Shown: in pieces, positions 1-7,963 of the stretch
Numbering within the stretch: position 1 is the first letter of the stretch
Layout of the letters: each line of letters begins with the position of its first letter
NCBI GenBank assembly: GCA_043822885.1
Contig: JBDRBI010000107.1
Location: forward strand, 1-21,371
Origin: Aadella sp043822885
GTDB taxonomy: Bacteria > Omnitrophota > Gorgyraeia > Tantalellales > Tantalellaceae
Direction of reading: 5' to 3'
DNA: 21,371 nucleotides
Translations under genes and position numbers: made by a program
Notes under the pieces: generated by a model
Seen by the model: the letters and a program-made list of their open reading frames with translations, nothing else
The model's database searches: none
Told to the model about the DNA's origin: nothing

Positions 1-204
1 AATCCAGGCCGCTTACGTAGTCAGGTCTGGATTCAGGACAAGGTTTAAATTGTAGAGATTGCTTCGCTACGCTCGCAATGACGAGAGTGAGGATGAGGGT
101 CGAGTTAAAGAATGGTGCCCCGGGCTTGCCCGGGGGGACCCACATATGCGATTGAGATCCCTCGATTCGCCTACGGCTCACTCGGGATGACGATTTTTGA
201 AATC
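1..204. repeat. Repeat mosaic upstream of queA
   Basis: No gene is supported here. Four repeat-like structures follow one another. A hairpin joins 1-10 to 24-33 (AATCCAGGCC with GGTCTGGATT, 9 of 10 pairing). One unit of the AGATTGCTTC...GCAATGAC hairpin family lies at 56-82. A perfect GC-rich hairpin has arms 118-125 and 128-135 (CCCCGGGC / GCCCGGGG). A related half-unit runs from GAGATCCCTCG to CGGGATGAC at 154-191. The queA reading frame stays open back to an ATG at 112, but that extension is translated repeat and is not taken as coding. The start of the region continues beyond the left edge. Confidence 0.7.
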
Positions 205-1215
205 ATGAAATTAAACGAATTTAATTATGATCTGCCGAAAGAACTGATAGCTCAAGTTCCCCTGAAAGAAAGGGATATGTCGCGTTTGATGGTATTAGAC
301 CGTTCTGCCGGATCTCTATCACTGAGGACTTTTAAAGATATCGTCGAATATATGGCGGAAGGGGATTGTGTCGTTTTGAATGACACGCGCGTGGTCCCTG
401 TCAGATTTTACGGAGAAAGAAAAACCGGCGGCAAAGTGGAGATATTTCTTCTAAATCCATGGGAAAAAGAACTGCAGGCGCTCATAAGACCTTCAAAACG
501 GATAAAAGACGGCGAGTCGGTCGAACTTGAGAACGGTGCTAAGGTTATTGTTAAAGGTAAAGCGGATGTGGGAAGATACATAGAATTTAGTGTTCCTTTA
601 GCCGAAGTCCTGGAACAGGGACATGTACCTTTGCCTCCTTACATATTGAGAGAGGATAAAGAAGAAGATAAGGAGACTTATCAGACAGTGTACGCTAGGA
701 AACCCGGCGCGACAGCCTCTCCGACAGCGGGACTTCATTTCACGGAAGACTTGCTGGATAAAATAAAAGCCAACGGTGTAAAGATCGCTTATGTTACATT
801 GCATACAAGTTACGGTACTTTTGCTCCCGTTTCTACGGAAGAGATAGAAGATCATCCTATGCATACCGAGTATTATGAGATAAGCGATAAGACCAGAGAT
901 ATGATAAATCAGACAAAAATCGCGGGTAAAAAAGTGTTTACGGTAGGCACTACTTCTACTCGTGTTTTGGAAACTTCAGCCGTTGAGGAAAATAAGGTCC
1001 GATCCGGAGAGGGGGGTACGGATCTTTTTATTTATCCCGGGTACAAATTTAAGATAACAGATAGCTTGATAACAAATTTTCACCTTCCAAAATCAACCCT
1101 TCTTATGTTGGTAAGCGCTTTCGCGGGGAAAGAATTCATTTTTGACGCCTATGAACGGGCCATTGAAGAGAAATTCAGGTTTTTTTCATACGGTGACGCA
1201 ATGTTGATCATATAG
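205..1215 (+). CDS. queA: S-adenosylmethionine:tRNA ribosyltransferase-isomerase QueA
   Basis: QueA transfers and isomerises the ribosyl group of S-adenosylmethionine onto 7-aminomethyl-7-deazaguanine in tRNA, giving epoxyqueuosine in the queuosine pathway (cytoplasm). The product is 336 aa, close to the usual 340-350. It begins MKLNEFNYDLPKELIAQ, the typical QueA N-terminus, and contains VVLNDTRVVPVRF, HVPLPPYI, KPGATASPTAGLHFT, VGTTSTRVLE and the C-terminal FFSYGDAMLII. In-frame ATGs at 112 and 187 also exist. The segment from 112 is repeat-derived and the family N-terminus starts at the ATG at 205, so I chose 205 although no clear Shine-Dalgarno sequence precedes it. It shares the strand and pathway with tgt downstream, with a receiver gene between them. 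Identification is firm; the exact start is a little less so. Confidence 0.95.
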   Translation: MKLNEFNYDLPKELIAQVPLKERDMSRLMVLDRSAGSLSLRTFKDIVEYMAEGDCVVLNDTRVVPVRFYGERKTGGKVEIFLLNPWEKELQALIRPSKRIKDGESVELENGAKVIVKGKADVGRYIEFSVPLAEVLEQGHVPLPPYILREDKEEDKETYQTVYARKPGATASPTAGLHFTEDLLDKIKANGVKIAYVTLHTSYGTFAPVSTEEIEDHPMHTEYYEISDKTRDMINQTKIAGKKVFTVGTTSTRVLETSAVEENKVRSGEGGTDLFIYPGYKFKITDSLITNFHLPKSTLLMLVSAFAGKEFIFDAYERAIEEKFRFFSYGDAMLII

Positions 1216-1235
1216 CTGACGTTTCAAGAAATGTT

Positions 1236-1264
1236 TTGAAAAAAAAAGTAATAAGTGATAAGAT
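1236..1264 (+). promoter_or_regulatory. Candidate sigma70-like promoter for the receiver gene
   Basis: TTGAAA at 1236-1241 and TAAGAT at 1259-1264 are separated by exactly 17 bp, in the short gap after queA. Transcription would start near 1271, leaving a leader of about 50 nt before the receiver gene. It suggests that the receiver, and perhaps tgt, can be expressed independently of queA. Seen by eye only; the A-rich spacer makes chance matches more likely. Confidence 0.45.
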
Positions 1265-1323
1265 ACAGAAGCTTTTTATTCATAATTATTTACAAAAGTT
1301 CTCGAAAATTTAAGTGAAAGGAT

Positions 1324-1683
1324 ATGAGTAAAAAAAATGGAAAAATAGTTATAGCAGATGACAATAAAGAACTGTGTGACCTTGTAGGCGATATAATGAA
1401 AAGAATAGGGTACACGGTGGATTTTGTACATAATGGATACGAGCTTATAGATTATCTTAAGAACAACGATCCTTCCGTAATAATACTGGATCTTATAATG
1501 CCGGATAAGGATGGCCTGTCCATAGTGGGGACATTAAAACAATTATCTCCGCGTTCCAAAATAATAATATACACCGGATACCAAAAATATAAAAATAGTG
1601 TTTATGCAAGAACCGCCGATGAGTTCATTCTAAAGGGAGGAAGCATCAAAAAGCTCATCAGCGCGGTCGAAGAGTTCATGTAA
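1324..1683 (+). CDS. Single-domain response regulator (receiver only)
   Basis: A 119-residue CheY-like receiver with no output domain. Visible receiver landmarks are the acidic pair D12-D13, the phospho-acceptor D56 in IILDLIMPD, T84 in IIIYTGY and K104. The residue after the conserved lysine is glycine (KGG) instead of the usual proline, so the beta5-alpha5 loop is atypical. The ATG at 1324 has a reasonable ribosome binding site (GAAAGG, 1316-1321). The gene sits between queA and tgt, 39 bp before tgt, with its own candidate promoter. No histidine kinase is next to it, so the partner is unknown. It could act in a phosphorelay, as a phosphate sink or by protein contact; nothing visible links it to queuosine chemistry. 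Confidence 0.88.
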   Translation: MSKKNGKIVIADDNKELCDLVGDIMKRIGYTVDFVHNGYELIDYLKNNDPSVIILDLIMPDKDGLSIVGTLKQLSPRSKIIIYTGYQKYKNSVYARTADEFILKGGSIKKLISAVEEFM

Positions 1684-1722
1684 CCCTCGAAAGTTATCCT
1701 CCCAAAATTACGAAAGAATTTT

Positions 1723-2844
1723 ATGGATTTTAAAATAATACACAGAGACTCGTCTTCGCGAGCGCGTTATGGAAGGATGATAACATCCCATGGCCAGGTC
1801 GAGACACCGGTTTTTATGCCCGTAGCTACACAGGGCTCCGTCAAAAGTCTTTCCAGCCAGGAGCTGGAGGCCTCCGGGGTAGACATGATCATTTCTAATG
1901 CCTACCACCTTTATCTGAGACCCGGTAAGGACATAATACAAAAAGCCGGCGGTCTTCATAATTTTATGGGATGGAATAAACCCATTATTACCGATAGCGG
2001 AGGATTTCAGGTATTCAGTCTTGCGGATCTCAGGAAAATACGGGAAGAAGGAGTAGAATTTCGCTCCCATCTGGACGGTTCCAGCCATTTTTTTACTCCG
2101 GAAAAGGTAATAGATCTTCAAATGACATTAGGCAGTGATATCATGATGCCTCTGGATGAATGCGTTCATTATCCGGCACAGCGGAAGTATGTGGAGGACT
2201 CGGTCGATCTTACATTGAAATGGGCCGCCAGATCAAAAAAACGATTTTTAGAAAAAGACACTTCTTCTCAAGCATTGTTCGGAATAGTACAGGGGAGCAC
2301 ATACAAGAGTGAGAGAAAAAGATGCGCGGAGGAGCTCCTTGCCATGGATTTTGACGGATATTCTTTAGGAGGTGTGGGTGTAGGCGAACCCACCGAACTC
2401 GTCGCCGAGATGACCGATCTTACCGTTTCATGCCTTCCGGAGAACAAGGTCAAATATCTTATGGGAGTAGGCGTTCCTACTGATATGCTGGATGCTATTG
2501 AATGCGGGGTGGATATATTCGATTGCGTTATACCTACACGTAACGGCCGTAACGGACAGGCATTCACTTTTACCGGCGAAAAACAGATAAGGAATTCGGT
2601 CTTTAAGGAAGATATGGGTCCCATAGAGGAGGGGTGTGATTGTTTTACCTGTAAGAATTACACAAGAAGTTATATACGGCATCTTTTGAACGCTAATGAA
2701 ATGCTGGCGCCCAGACTTGTAACTTTGCATAATATCAACTTTTATGTTAAACTTATACGTCGTTCAAGAGAAGCTATAAAAGAGAATAGGTTCGGAGAGT
2801 TTAAGAAGGAATTTATTAAAAAGTTCATAGTTCGTAGTTCGTAG
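1723..2844 (+). CDS. tgt: tRNA-guanine transglycosylase (queuine tRNA-ribosyltransferase)
   Basis: Tgt exchanges guanine-34 in GUN-anticodon tRNAs for preQ1, the step before QueA. The product is 373 aa, a normal length. Landmarks: SNAYHLYLRPG at 58-68; general acid/base D91 in ITDSGGFQVF; GIVQGS at 187-192; GGVGVGEP; catalytic D267 in FDCVIPTRNGRNG; zinc ligands C305, C307, C310 and H336. The start at 1723 gives the usual short N-terminus but only a weak ribosome binding site. The last six or seven residues (KFIVRSS) and the stop codon are read from a TTCATAG/TTCGTAG heptad array, so the repeat has replaced or extended the natural C-terminal end. All catalytic elements lie upstream and are intact, so the enzyme should work. 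Confidence 0.96.
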   Translation: MDFKIIHRDSSSRARYGRMITSHGQVETPVFMPVATQGSVKSLSSQELEASGVDMIISNAYHLYLRPGKDIIQKAGGLHNFMGWNKPIITDSGGFQVFSLADLRKIREEGVEFRSHLDGSSHFFTPEKVIDLQMTLGSDIMMPLDECVHYPAQRKYVEDSVDLTLKWAARSKKRFLEKDTSSQALFGIVQGSTYKSERKRCAEELLAMDFDGYSLGGVGVGEPTELVAEMTDLTVSCLPENKVKYLMGVGVPTDMLDAIECGVDIFDCVIPTRNGRNGQAFTFTGEKQIRNSVFKEDMGPIEEGCDCFTCKNYTRSYIRHLLNANEMLAPRLVTLHNINFYVKLIRRSREAIKENRFGEFKKEFIKKFIVRSS

Positions 2845-2866
2845 TTCATAGTGATTGACTGATGTG
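2824..2866 (+). repeat. Heptad array overlapping the tgt stop codon
   Basis: Four tandem 7-bp units, TTCATAG, TTCGTAG, TTCGTAG and TTCATAG, occupy 2824-2851. GATTGACTGATGTG follows at 2853-2866. The first three units are inside the tgt reading frame and supply its stop. The same GATTGACTGATGTG end motif closes arrays after plsX and fabH. Confidence 0.85.
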
Positions 2867-2871
2867 CAATT

Positions 2872-2943
2872 TAGTTGATAGTTCGTAGTTGATAGTGTTT
2901 TACTGATGTGCTATTACTTGCACTACGAACTATGAACTATCAA
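2872..2943. repeat. Left copy of 72-bp inverted repeat flanking yajC
   Basis: This 72-bp element matches the reverse complement of 3293-3364 at 71 of 72 positions by eye. Internally it is also a hairpin: TAGTTGATAG-type heptads on the left, a centre containing TTTTACTGATGTGC, and CACTACGAAC-type inverse heptads on the right. It ends 30 bp before the yajC start, just ahead of its ribosome binding site. Confidence 0.9.
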
Positions 2944-2973
2944 CCATGAACTCATAAAAAAGGAGTAAGAAAC

Positions 2974-3288
2974 ATGTTATTATTAGCATTTGCACAAGCA
3001 TCTTCCGGTACAGGCGGAAGGACGAACGCGGAAAACCCTATTATGGGTTTTATGCCTATCATTCTCATTTTTGTAATATTTTATTTCCTGCTTATAAGAC
3101 CACAGAAAAAACAACAAAAAGAACATGGCGAGATGTTGAATGCGCTTAAAAAGAACGACGAAGTGGTAACTTCAGGCGGGATCTACGGTACTATTGTGAA
3201 TATCCAGGATGACGTAATAACTTTACGTGTTGATGATAATACCAGAGTAAAGGTCCAGAAGAGCTCAATATCGAAGCTTAAGAAGTAG
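2974..3288 (+). CDS. yajC: Sec translocon accessory subunit YajC
   Basis: YajC is a small single-pass inner-membrane protein that associates with SecDF and SecYEG. The product is 104 aa, the usual size. A short N-terminus is followed by a hydrophobic helix at roughly residues 26-43 (PIILIFVIFYFLLI), then the diagnostic RPQKKQQKEH and a small cytoplasmic domain with NDEVVTSGGIYGTI. A strong ribosome binding site (AAAGGAG near 2957-2964) supports the ATG at 2974. It precedes secDF, the standard tgt-yajC-secD/F order. It is unusual in being enclosed by a near-perfect 72-bp inverted repeat, which separates it from both tgt and secDF. Confidence 0.94.
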   Translation: MLLLAFAQASSGTGGRTNAENPIMGFMPIILIFVIFYFLLIRPQKKQQKEHGEMLNALKKNDEVVTSGGIYGTIVNIQDDVITLRVDDNTRVKVQKSSISKLKK

Positions 3289-3292
3289 ATAG

Positions 3293-3364
3293 TTGATAGT
3301 TCATAGTTCGTAGTGCAAGTAATAGCACATCAGTAAAACACTATCAACTATGAACTATCAACTA
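3293..3364. repeat. Right copy of 72-bp inverted repeat flanking yajC
   Basis: Inverted partner of 2872-2943, differing at one position. It starts 4 bp after the yajC stop and ends 30 bp before secDF. Like its partner it is self-complementary, so both copies can form hairpins in RNA and the two can pair with each other. The GATGTG centre appears inverted as CACATCAG. Confidence 0.9.
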
Positions 3365-3394
3365 TCTACTAATCAAAGAAAGGAAAAATAAACA

Positions 3395-5620
3395 ATGGGG
3401 AAGAAACTTAAATGGAAAAGTGTACTGGTGATAGGCATTGCCGCTTTAGCGATATGGTTATCTTATCCTCCCTTGGATATCTTGGATAAAGAAGGGAATG
3501 TCCTGGAAGAAGGTAAGATAAATCTCGGACTTGATCTACAGGGCGGTATGCATCTTATACTTAAAGTAGATACGTCAGAATTATCTCCAAACGAAGCTAA
3601 GGACGCGCCTCAGAGAGTGCTTGAGGTCATAAGGAACAGGATAGACCAGTTCGGTGTTTTGGAGCCCGTTATACATCTTCAGGGTAAAGACCGGCTATTA
3701 ATACAACTGCCCGGGATAACCGATAGAGAGAGAGCCAAACAGATAATAGGTAAGACCGCGCATTTGGAATTTAAACTTGTAGCGGATGATCCCGAACTTC
3801 TAAAAAAAGCCCTTAGCGGGGAAGAGGTAGAAGGATATGAGCTTAAGTCCATGAAAAGGAGAGACGGGGAACAAGAGTCGCTTCTTATCGATGAAAATGT
3901 TGTTTTAACGGGCGACATGCTGGTAGACGCGACCACCGAATTCAGCCAGCAGGGCTTCGGTCAGCCGTATGTTTCTTTAGAACTCGATGACAAGGGCGGG
4001 GCCATATTCGCGGATCTTACGGGGAAGAACATCGGTAAACGTTTAGCCGTAGTTTTGGACGGAGAAGTCTATACAGCGCCTGTTATACGCGAAAGAATCC
4101 CATCAGGCCGGGCTCAAATAACGGGTAATTTTTCTCTGGAAGAAGCAAAAGACATATCGCTTATATTAAGAGCCGGCGCGCTTCCCGCGCCCATTCAAAT
4201 AATCGAAGAACGCAGTGTAGGTCCGGCATTAGGTAAAGATTCCGTTGAGAAGGGCATAAAAGCTATTGTTATGGGAGGTATAGCGGTTCTTGGGTTCATG
4301 GCTATTTATTATCTTCTGGCCGGGATCATAGCGGACTTCGCGCTGATCTTTAACATTTTTATCATAACGGGAGCATTATCATATTTCGGAGCGACGCTTA
4401 CTTTGCCCGGTATAGCGGGTCTTGTGTTAACCATAGGCATGGCGGTTGACGCTAATGTGCTTATATTTGAGAGGATACGTGAAGAATCAAGACTTGGAAA
4501 AGCTTTAAGGGCCTCGATACACGCGGGATACGATAAAGCTTTCTGGACCATACTTGACGCTAATGTTACGACACTCATTACATCGCTCATACTCTTTCAA
4601 TTCGGTACGGGACCTGTAAGAGGGTTTGCCACAACATTAAGCATAGGTATTTTAGCTAGCATGTTCACTTCTTTGGTCGTAACAAGACTTGCTTTGGATG
4701 TTATCACGATGAACAATACCCGGATGAAGAAGCTTACAATGTTCCAGTTTTTCAGCCAGCCTAACATACAATTCATAAAAATACGAAAGATCGCGTACGC
4801 GGTATCTTTGCTTGTCGTGATCCTGGGGATGGTAGTTTTTGCCGGAAGAGGCGAGAAGAACTACGGTATAGATTTTACCGGAGGTACTCTTCAGCAATTC
4901 AATTTTAAGGAAGTTGTATCTGTCGAGAAGGTGAGAGAAGCGCTTGATGAGATAGGACTAGGAGAAGCCGCGATACAAAAATTCGGTGACGGTAAAGATA
5001 TTATTATCAGGTCTTTTAGTGAAAAATCGGATGACATAGTGAAAGGTCTTCAGAAAAAATTCGGAGAGGACTCACTCGTGGTCATGAGGGTCGAAAGCGT
5101 GGGGCCGGCTGTCGGAGAAGACCTAAGACGGGCCGCGATAAAGGCTATGATATTCGCGATGATAGGTATTTGTCTGTATATATCCTTCCGCTTTGAATTT
5201 CGTTTTGCGATAACCGCCATTGTAGCTCTTATTCACGATGTAGCGGTATCAGTGGGGCTTATTGCTTTCACCGGCAGGGAGATATCTCTTCCGGTCATAG
5301 CGGCGCTATTGACCATTGTAGGTTATTCTATAAACGATACGATCGTATTATTCGACAGGATAAGAGAAGACAGAAAATTGATGAGAAAAGCCAGCCAGGA
5401 AGAGATCATTAATACCAGCATTAATCAAACACTTTCACGTACGGTGCTGACATCACTTACCACACTTTTAGTGGTGCTTTCACTTTTTATTTTTGGCGGA
5501 AAAGTTATCAATGATTTCTCATTTGTTCTTCTTGTAGGTGTTATTGTCGGTACATATTCTTCGATATTTATCGCCAGTCCGCTTCTTGTAGACTGGCCGA
5601 GTAAGCGCTCTAAGAGATAG
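3395..5620 (+). CDS. secDF: Fused protein translocase subunit SecDF
   Basis: SecD and SecF use the proton gradient to pull exported proteins through SecYEG. Both halves are in one 741-residue protein, close to the Bacillus SecDF length. SecD part: membrane helix at about 9-25, GLDLQGG at 45-51, a periplasmic P1 region, RAGALPAPI at 259-267, then helices with DANVLIFERIREE at 352-364. SecF part: a new first helix at about 466-483, GIDFTGGT at 491-498, SVGPAVG near 568 and SINDTIVLFDRIRED at 645-659. The ribosome binding site is AAAGAAAGGA just upstream. No stop or frameshift separates the halves, so the fusion is real in this sequence. Most Gram-negative bacteria keep secD and secF apart; fusion is common in Firmicutes and occurs elsewhere. 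Confidence 0.95.
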   Translation: MGKKLKWKSVLVIGIAALAIWLSYPPLDILDKEGNVLEEGKINLGLDLQGGMHLILKVDTSELSPNEAKDAPQRVLEVIRNRIDQFGVLEPVIHLQGKDRLLIQLPGITDRERAKQIIGKTAHLEFKLVADDPELLKKALSGEEVEGYELKSMKRRDGEQESLLIDENVVLTGDMLVDATTEFSQQGFGQPYVSLELDDKGGAIFADLTGKNIGKRLAVVLDGEVYTAPVIRERIPSGRAQITGNFSLEEAKDISLILRAGALPAPIQIIEERSVGPALGKDSVEKGIKAIVMGGIAVLGFMAIYYLLAGIIADFALIFNIFIITGALSYFGATLTLPGIAGLVLTIGMAVDANVLIFERIREESRLGKALRASIHAGYDKAFWTILDANVTTLITSLILFQFGTGPVRGFATTLSIGILASMFTSLVVTRLALDVITMNNTRMKKLTMFQFFSQPNIQFIKIRKIAYAVSLLVVILGMVVFAGRGEKNYGIDFTGGTLQQFNFKEVVSVEKVREALDEIGLGEAAIQKFGDGKDIIIRSFSEKSDDIVKGLQKKFGEDSLVVMRVESVGPAVGEDLRRAAIKAMIFAMIGICLYISFRFEFRFAITAIVALIHDVAVSVGLIAFTGREISLPVIAALLTIVGYSINDTIVLFDRIREDRKLMRKASQEEIINTSINQTLSRTVLTSLTTLLVVLSLFIFGGKVINDFSFVLLVGVIVGTYSSIFIASPLLVDWPSKRSKR

Positions 5621-5810
5621 GTGAACAGTTTAAAGGTTAAAAAGTTTGGTGAATAGTAGGGGCAATTCATGAATTGCCCCTACAGCGCCAGTTATCCCGG
5701 ATCAAATAAACATGTGGGGGCGCACCTTGTGGGTGCCCTGAACGATCATAAAAGGGCGGTTCGTGAACCGCCCCTACGATTTTTATACCCAATAAACTTG
5801 ATAAATTCCA
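5621..5810. repeat. Repeat mosaic between secDF and recJ
   Basis: No gene is seen. Units of the GTGAACAG / AGTTTAAAGG kind start right after the secDF stop (5621-5655). A perfect 28-bp palindrome follows at 5656-5683, centred on GGCAATTCATGAATTGCC; the same palindrome recurs before fabD. An imperfect hairpin of the GGGGCGCACC / GGGTGCCC kind lies near 5716-5739. A third hairpin is at 5754-5773 (GGGCGGTTC, 2-nt loop, GAACCGCCC). Each could form a stem in RNA, but none has a long T tract behind it, so they are called repeats and not terminators. Confidence 0.8.
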
Positions 5811-5820
5811 CTATAAAATC

Positions 5821-7512
5821 ATGCAGTTAAAAATACATAATACTAACTTGAGGCTTCAAGGTATATTAAGTGAGTCTTTGGGAGTTACACCGCTATTTGC
5901 GCAACTACTTATAAATAGAGGCGTTACAACTCCGGGAAAAGCTCAGACCTTTCTTTTTGGCGATCTTTCTTCCTGTCATGATCCCTTTCTTATGAAGGAT
6001 ATGGATAAGGCCGTTCACAGGATAAAACGCGCCATAACCAACGGAGAAAAAATACTCATATATGGTGATTATGATGTCGATGGTGTAACTTCGGTAGCTT
6101 TACTCTCGGAAGTATTCAATGATCTGGGCGCCGATCACGAGACTTTCATTCCTGATCGTATAGAGGATGGATACAGTCTTAATATGCAGGCGGTAAGATC
6201 GGCTTTTGACAACAATATAAAGCTTATAGTTACCGTAGATTGCGGGATAACTTCTCTCGCTGAAGTCGAATATGCCGCAAGCTGCGGAATAGACGTTATT
6301 ATAACGGATCATCATGAGGAACAACCCGAAAGCCGGCCTTTGTCCGCTTATGCCTTAGTAGATCCGCATCAGGCGGATTGCGGATATCCTTTTAAACATC
6401 TTGCCGGGGTAGGTGTGGCTTACAAATTAGCGAGAGCTCTGATGAAAGGTGACGAAAGCAGCGTGGATAAACATCTGGACCTAGTGGCGCTTGGGACTAT
6501 AGCTGATGTAATGCCGCTGGTGGGGGAGAACCGTATCCTCGCGAAAGAAGGGTTGAAACATTTAAGAAAAAGCATAAAACCCGGAATAAGGTCTTTAATA
6601 GAAGTTTCGGGAGTAGAGCAGGAAAGCCTTACTTGCCGTCATATCGGTTTTTCTTTAGGTCCCAGAATAAACGCAATGGGGCGTATAGGGTCCGCGGGAA
6701 TAGCTCTGGAGCTTTTATTATGCAAAGATAAACAAAGCTCATGGGAGCTAGCGTGCAGGCTTGATAAGGAAAATAAGAACAGGCAGGGTATACAAAAAAA
6801 CATATTAAAACAGGCGCTGGATAAAGTGGAAGCGGAGATAGATCTGGACAAGGAGAACATCATAGTTCTTGCCGATGACGATTGGCATCCCGGTGTTGTG
6901 GGTATAGTAGCGTCGAAAATAACCGAAGAATATTCAAGACCCGCGATCTTGATAGCATTAGACGGTGATGACGGAAAAGGGTCGGGGAGAAGCGTGGATG
7001 GGTTCAATCTTTTTCAGGCTATAGACGGCGTGGGACATCACCTTTTAGGTTTCGGCGGACATAAACAAGCCTGCGGAATAAATATAAAACGAGACAGTGT
7101 GGATCTTTTCAGGAAAAGTCTTAATGAATCCGTGAAACTAAGCGTTGTGAGCAAAAAGATCGCGCAGCCGGAAATTGAAGTAGATCTGCGCGTTCCGTTC
7201 GCTCATATCGGCGTTAAACTGATAAATGAATTAAAGCTTTTGATGCCGTTCGGTCCGGGAAATGAAGAGCCTTTATTTTGTACCGGAGGCATAATGGTAA
7301 AAAATCAGCCGAAAGATATAGGATCAAGCGGTTTTAAATTTTTAGTAATATACGGTAATCAGACATGCGAGGCTATAACCTTCAGAAAAAATCAAGTCAC
7401 CAGACCTGTCAAGGGAGATATTATAGACCTTGTTTATACCCCCTCAATAAATCAATGGGCCGGGGTTGAAACAATACAACTTAATATCCGGGATCTGGAG
7501 ATCGTTAATTAG
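5821..7512 (+). CDS. recJ: Single-stranded-DNA-specific 5'-3' exonuclease RecJ
   Basis: RecJ degrades single-stranded DNA 5' to 3' in recombinational, mismatch and base-excision repair. The product is 563 aa, in the normal range. Family motifs are intact: GDYDVDGVTS at about 82-91, VDCGIT at 139-144, the DHH signature at 163-165, HLAGVG at 193-198, LGTIADVMPL at about 224-233, and the C-terminal GSGRSVDGFNLFQAI and GFGGHKQACG (DHHA1 domain), followed by an OB-like C-terminal region. The ATG at 5821 has no recognisable Shine-Dalgarno sequence; no better in-frame start precedes DYDVDG. It ends before a convergent rpmB. Confidence 0.95.
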   Translation: MQLKIHNTNLRLQGILSESLGVTPLFAQLLINRGVTTPGKAQTFLFGDLSSCHDPFLMKDMDKAVHRIKRAITNGEKILIYGDYDVDGVTSVALLSEVFNDLGADHETFIPDRIEDGYSLNMQAVRSAFDNNIKLIVTVDCGITSLAEVEYAASCGIDVIITDHHEEQPESRPLSAYALVDPHQADCGYPFKHLAGVGVAYKLARALMKGDESSVDKHLDLVALGTIADVMPLVGENRILAKEGLKHLRKSIKPGIRSLIEVSGVEQESLTCRHIGFSLGPRINAMGRIGSAGIALELLLCKDKQSSWELACRLDKENKNRQGIQKNILKQALDKVEAEIDLDKENIIVLADDDWHPGVVGIVASKITEEYSRPAILIALDGDDGKGSGRSVDGFNLFQAIDGVGHHLLGFGGHKQACGINIKRDSVDLFRKSLNESVKLSVVSKKIAQPEIEVDLRVPFAHIGVKLINELKLLMPFGPGNEEPLFCTGGIMVKNQPKDIGSSGFKFLVIYGNQTCEAITFRKNQVTRPVKGDIIDLVYTPSINQWAGVETIQLNIRDLEIVN

Positions 7513-7514
7513 CG

Positions 7515-7550
7515 GTCCCCGCAGTTTTTTTTGAAAACTAGCACGGGGAC
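7515..7550. repeat. Hairpin just after recJ
   Basis: GTCCCCG at 7515-7521 pairs with CGGGGAC at 7544-7550. An inner stem AGTTTT / AAAACT lies between them, beginning 3 bp after the recJ stop. The T run is inside the hairpin and not behind it, so it is not a standard intrinsic terminator. The GGGGACAGG ending resembles short dispersed repeats. Confidence 0.55.
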
Positions 7551-7561
7551 AGGTGAATGGA

Positions 7562-7674
7562 TTTCTCCCGTCATTGCGAGGAAGCGAGAGCGACCGAAGC
7601 AATCTGAACAATTAGTGTATTGAAGAGATTGCTTCGTCATTCGCTTTGCTCGCTCCTCGCAATGACGGGAGAAA
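7562..7674. repeat. Head-to-head pair of AGATTGCTTC...GCAATGAC hairpin units
   Basis: One unit lies at 7570-7605 in reverse orientation (GTCATTGCGAGG to GAAGCAATCT). A second lies at 7626-7666 in forward orientation (AGATTGCTTCG to CTCGCAATGAC). The outer TTTCTCCCG and CGGGAGAAA at 7562-7570 and 7666-7674 complete a large hairpin of about 113 bp with a 20-nt central loop. Both units are imperfect copies of the family seen at 56, 10144, 10185, 10238, 12458, 13786, 13826 and 15262. Confidence 0.85.
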
Positions 7675-7718
7675 AAAAAGGGGACATCTACCTTGCGGGT
7701 GATGTCCCCCTTTTTTTT
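7672..7718. terminator. Bidirectional intrinsic terminator between recJ and rpmB
   Basis: An A tract (7672-7679) is followed by a GC-rich stem, GGGGACATC at 7680-7688 with GATGTCCCC at 7701-7709, and then a T tract (7711-7718). The symmetry lets it stop transcription from recJ on the + strand and from rpmB on the minus strand. It sits exactly between the two convergent genes. Confidence 0.85.
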
Positions 7719-7732
7719 ATATGATTTTTAAT

Positions 7733-7963
7733 TTAAGCGGATTTTTTGATCTTTCCGGATTTTATACATTTCGCGCAGGCTTTTATCTTTTTATTCTTAC
7801 CGTCGATAAGAGTTTTTATTGACTGTATATTCGGAATAAAACGCCGCAAAGTCTTCCCGGTCACTCTTTGGCCTACACCGCCTTTACTTTTTGCCATACC
7901 ACGACGGCTTATAGTTCGGCCACTAACCGGTTTTTTTCCGCATATTGAACATTCTCTTGCCAT
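7733..7963 (-). CDS. rpmB: Large ribosomal subunit protein bL28
   Basis: bL28 is a small structural protein of the 50S subunit. The product is 76 aa, highly basic, and begins MARECSICGKKPVSG, a typical zinc-ribbon form. Two cysteine pairs, C5/C8 and C63/C66, would bind zinc. The centre has RRFIPNIQSIK and the C-terminus KACAKCIKSGKIKK, as in bL28. The minus-strand start at 7963 is preceded by GAAAGGTG, an acceptable ribosome binding site, and a promoter at 8003-8031. It is transcribed divergently from recG and convergently with recJ. Confidence 0.95.
   Translation of the reverse strand: MARECSICGKKPVSGRTISRRGMAKSKGGVGQRVTGKTLRRFIPNIQSIKTLIDGKNKKIKACAKCIKSGKIKKSA

Noticed and set aside
112..204. 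N-terminal extension of QueA from the ATG at 112
   Set aside because: The extension is encoded by a GC hairpin and a repeat half-unit, and the family N-terminus starts at 205.
1..204. preQ1 riboswitch upstream of queA
   Set aside because: The region is explained by dispersed repeats, and no compact preQ1 aptamer pattern was recognised.
598..864. Open frames antisense to queA, tgt, secDF, recJ, recG and the fab genes
   Set aside because: They are shadows of well-identified genes, without start signals or recognisable domains.
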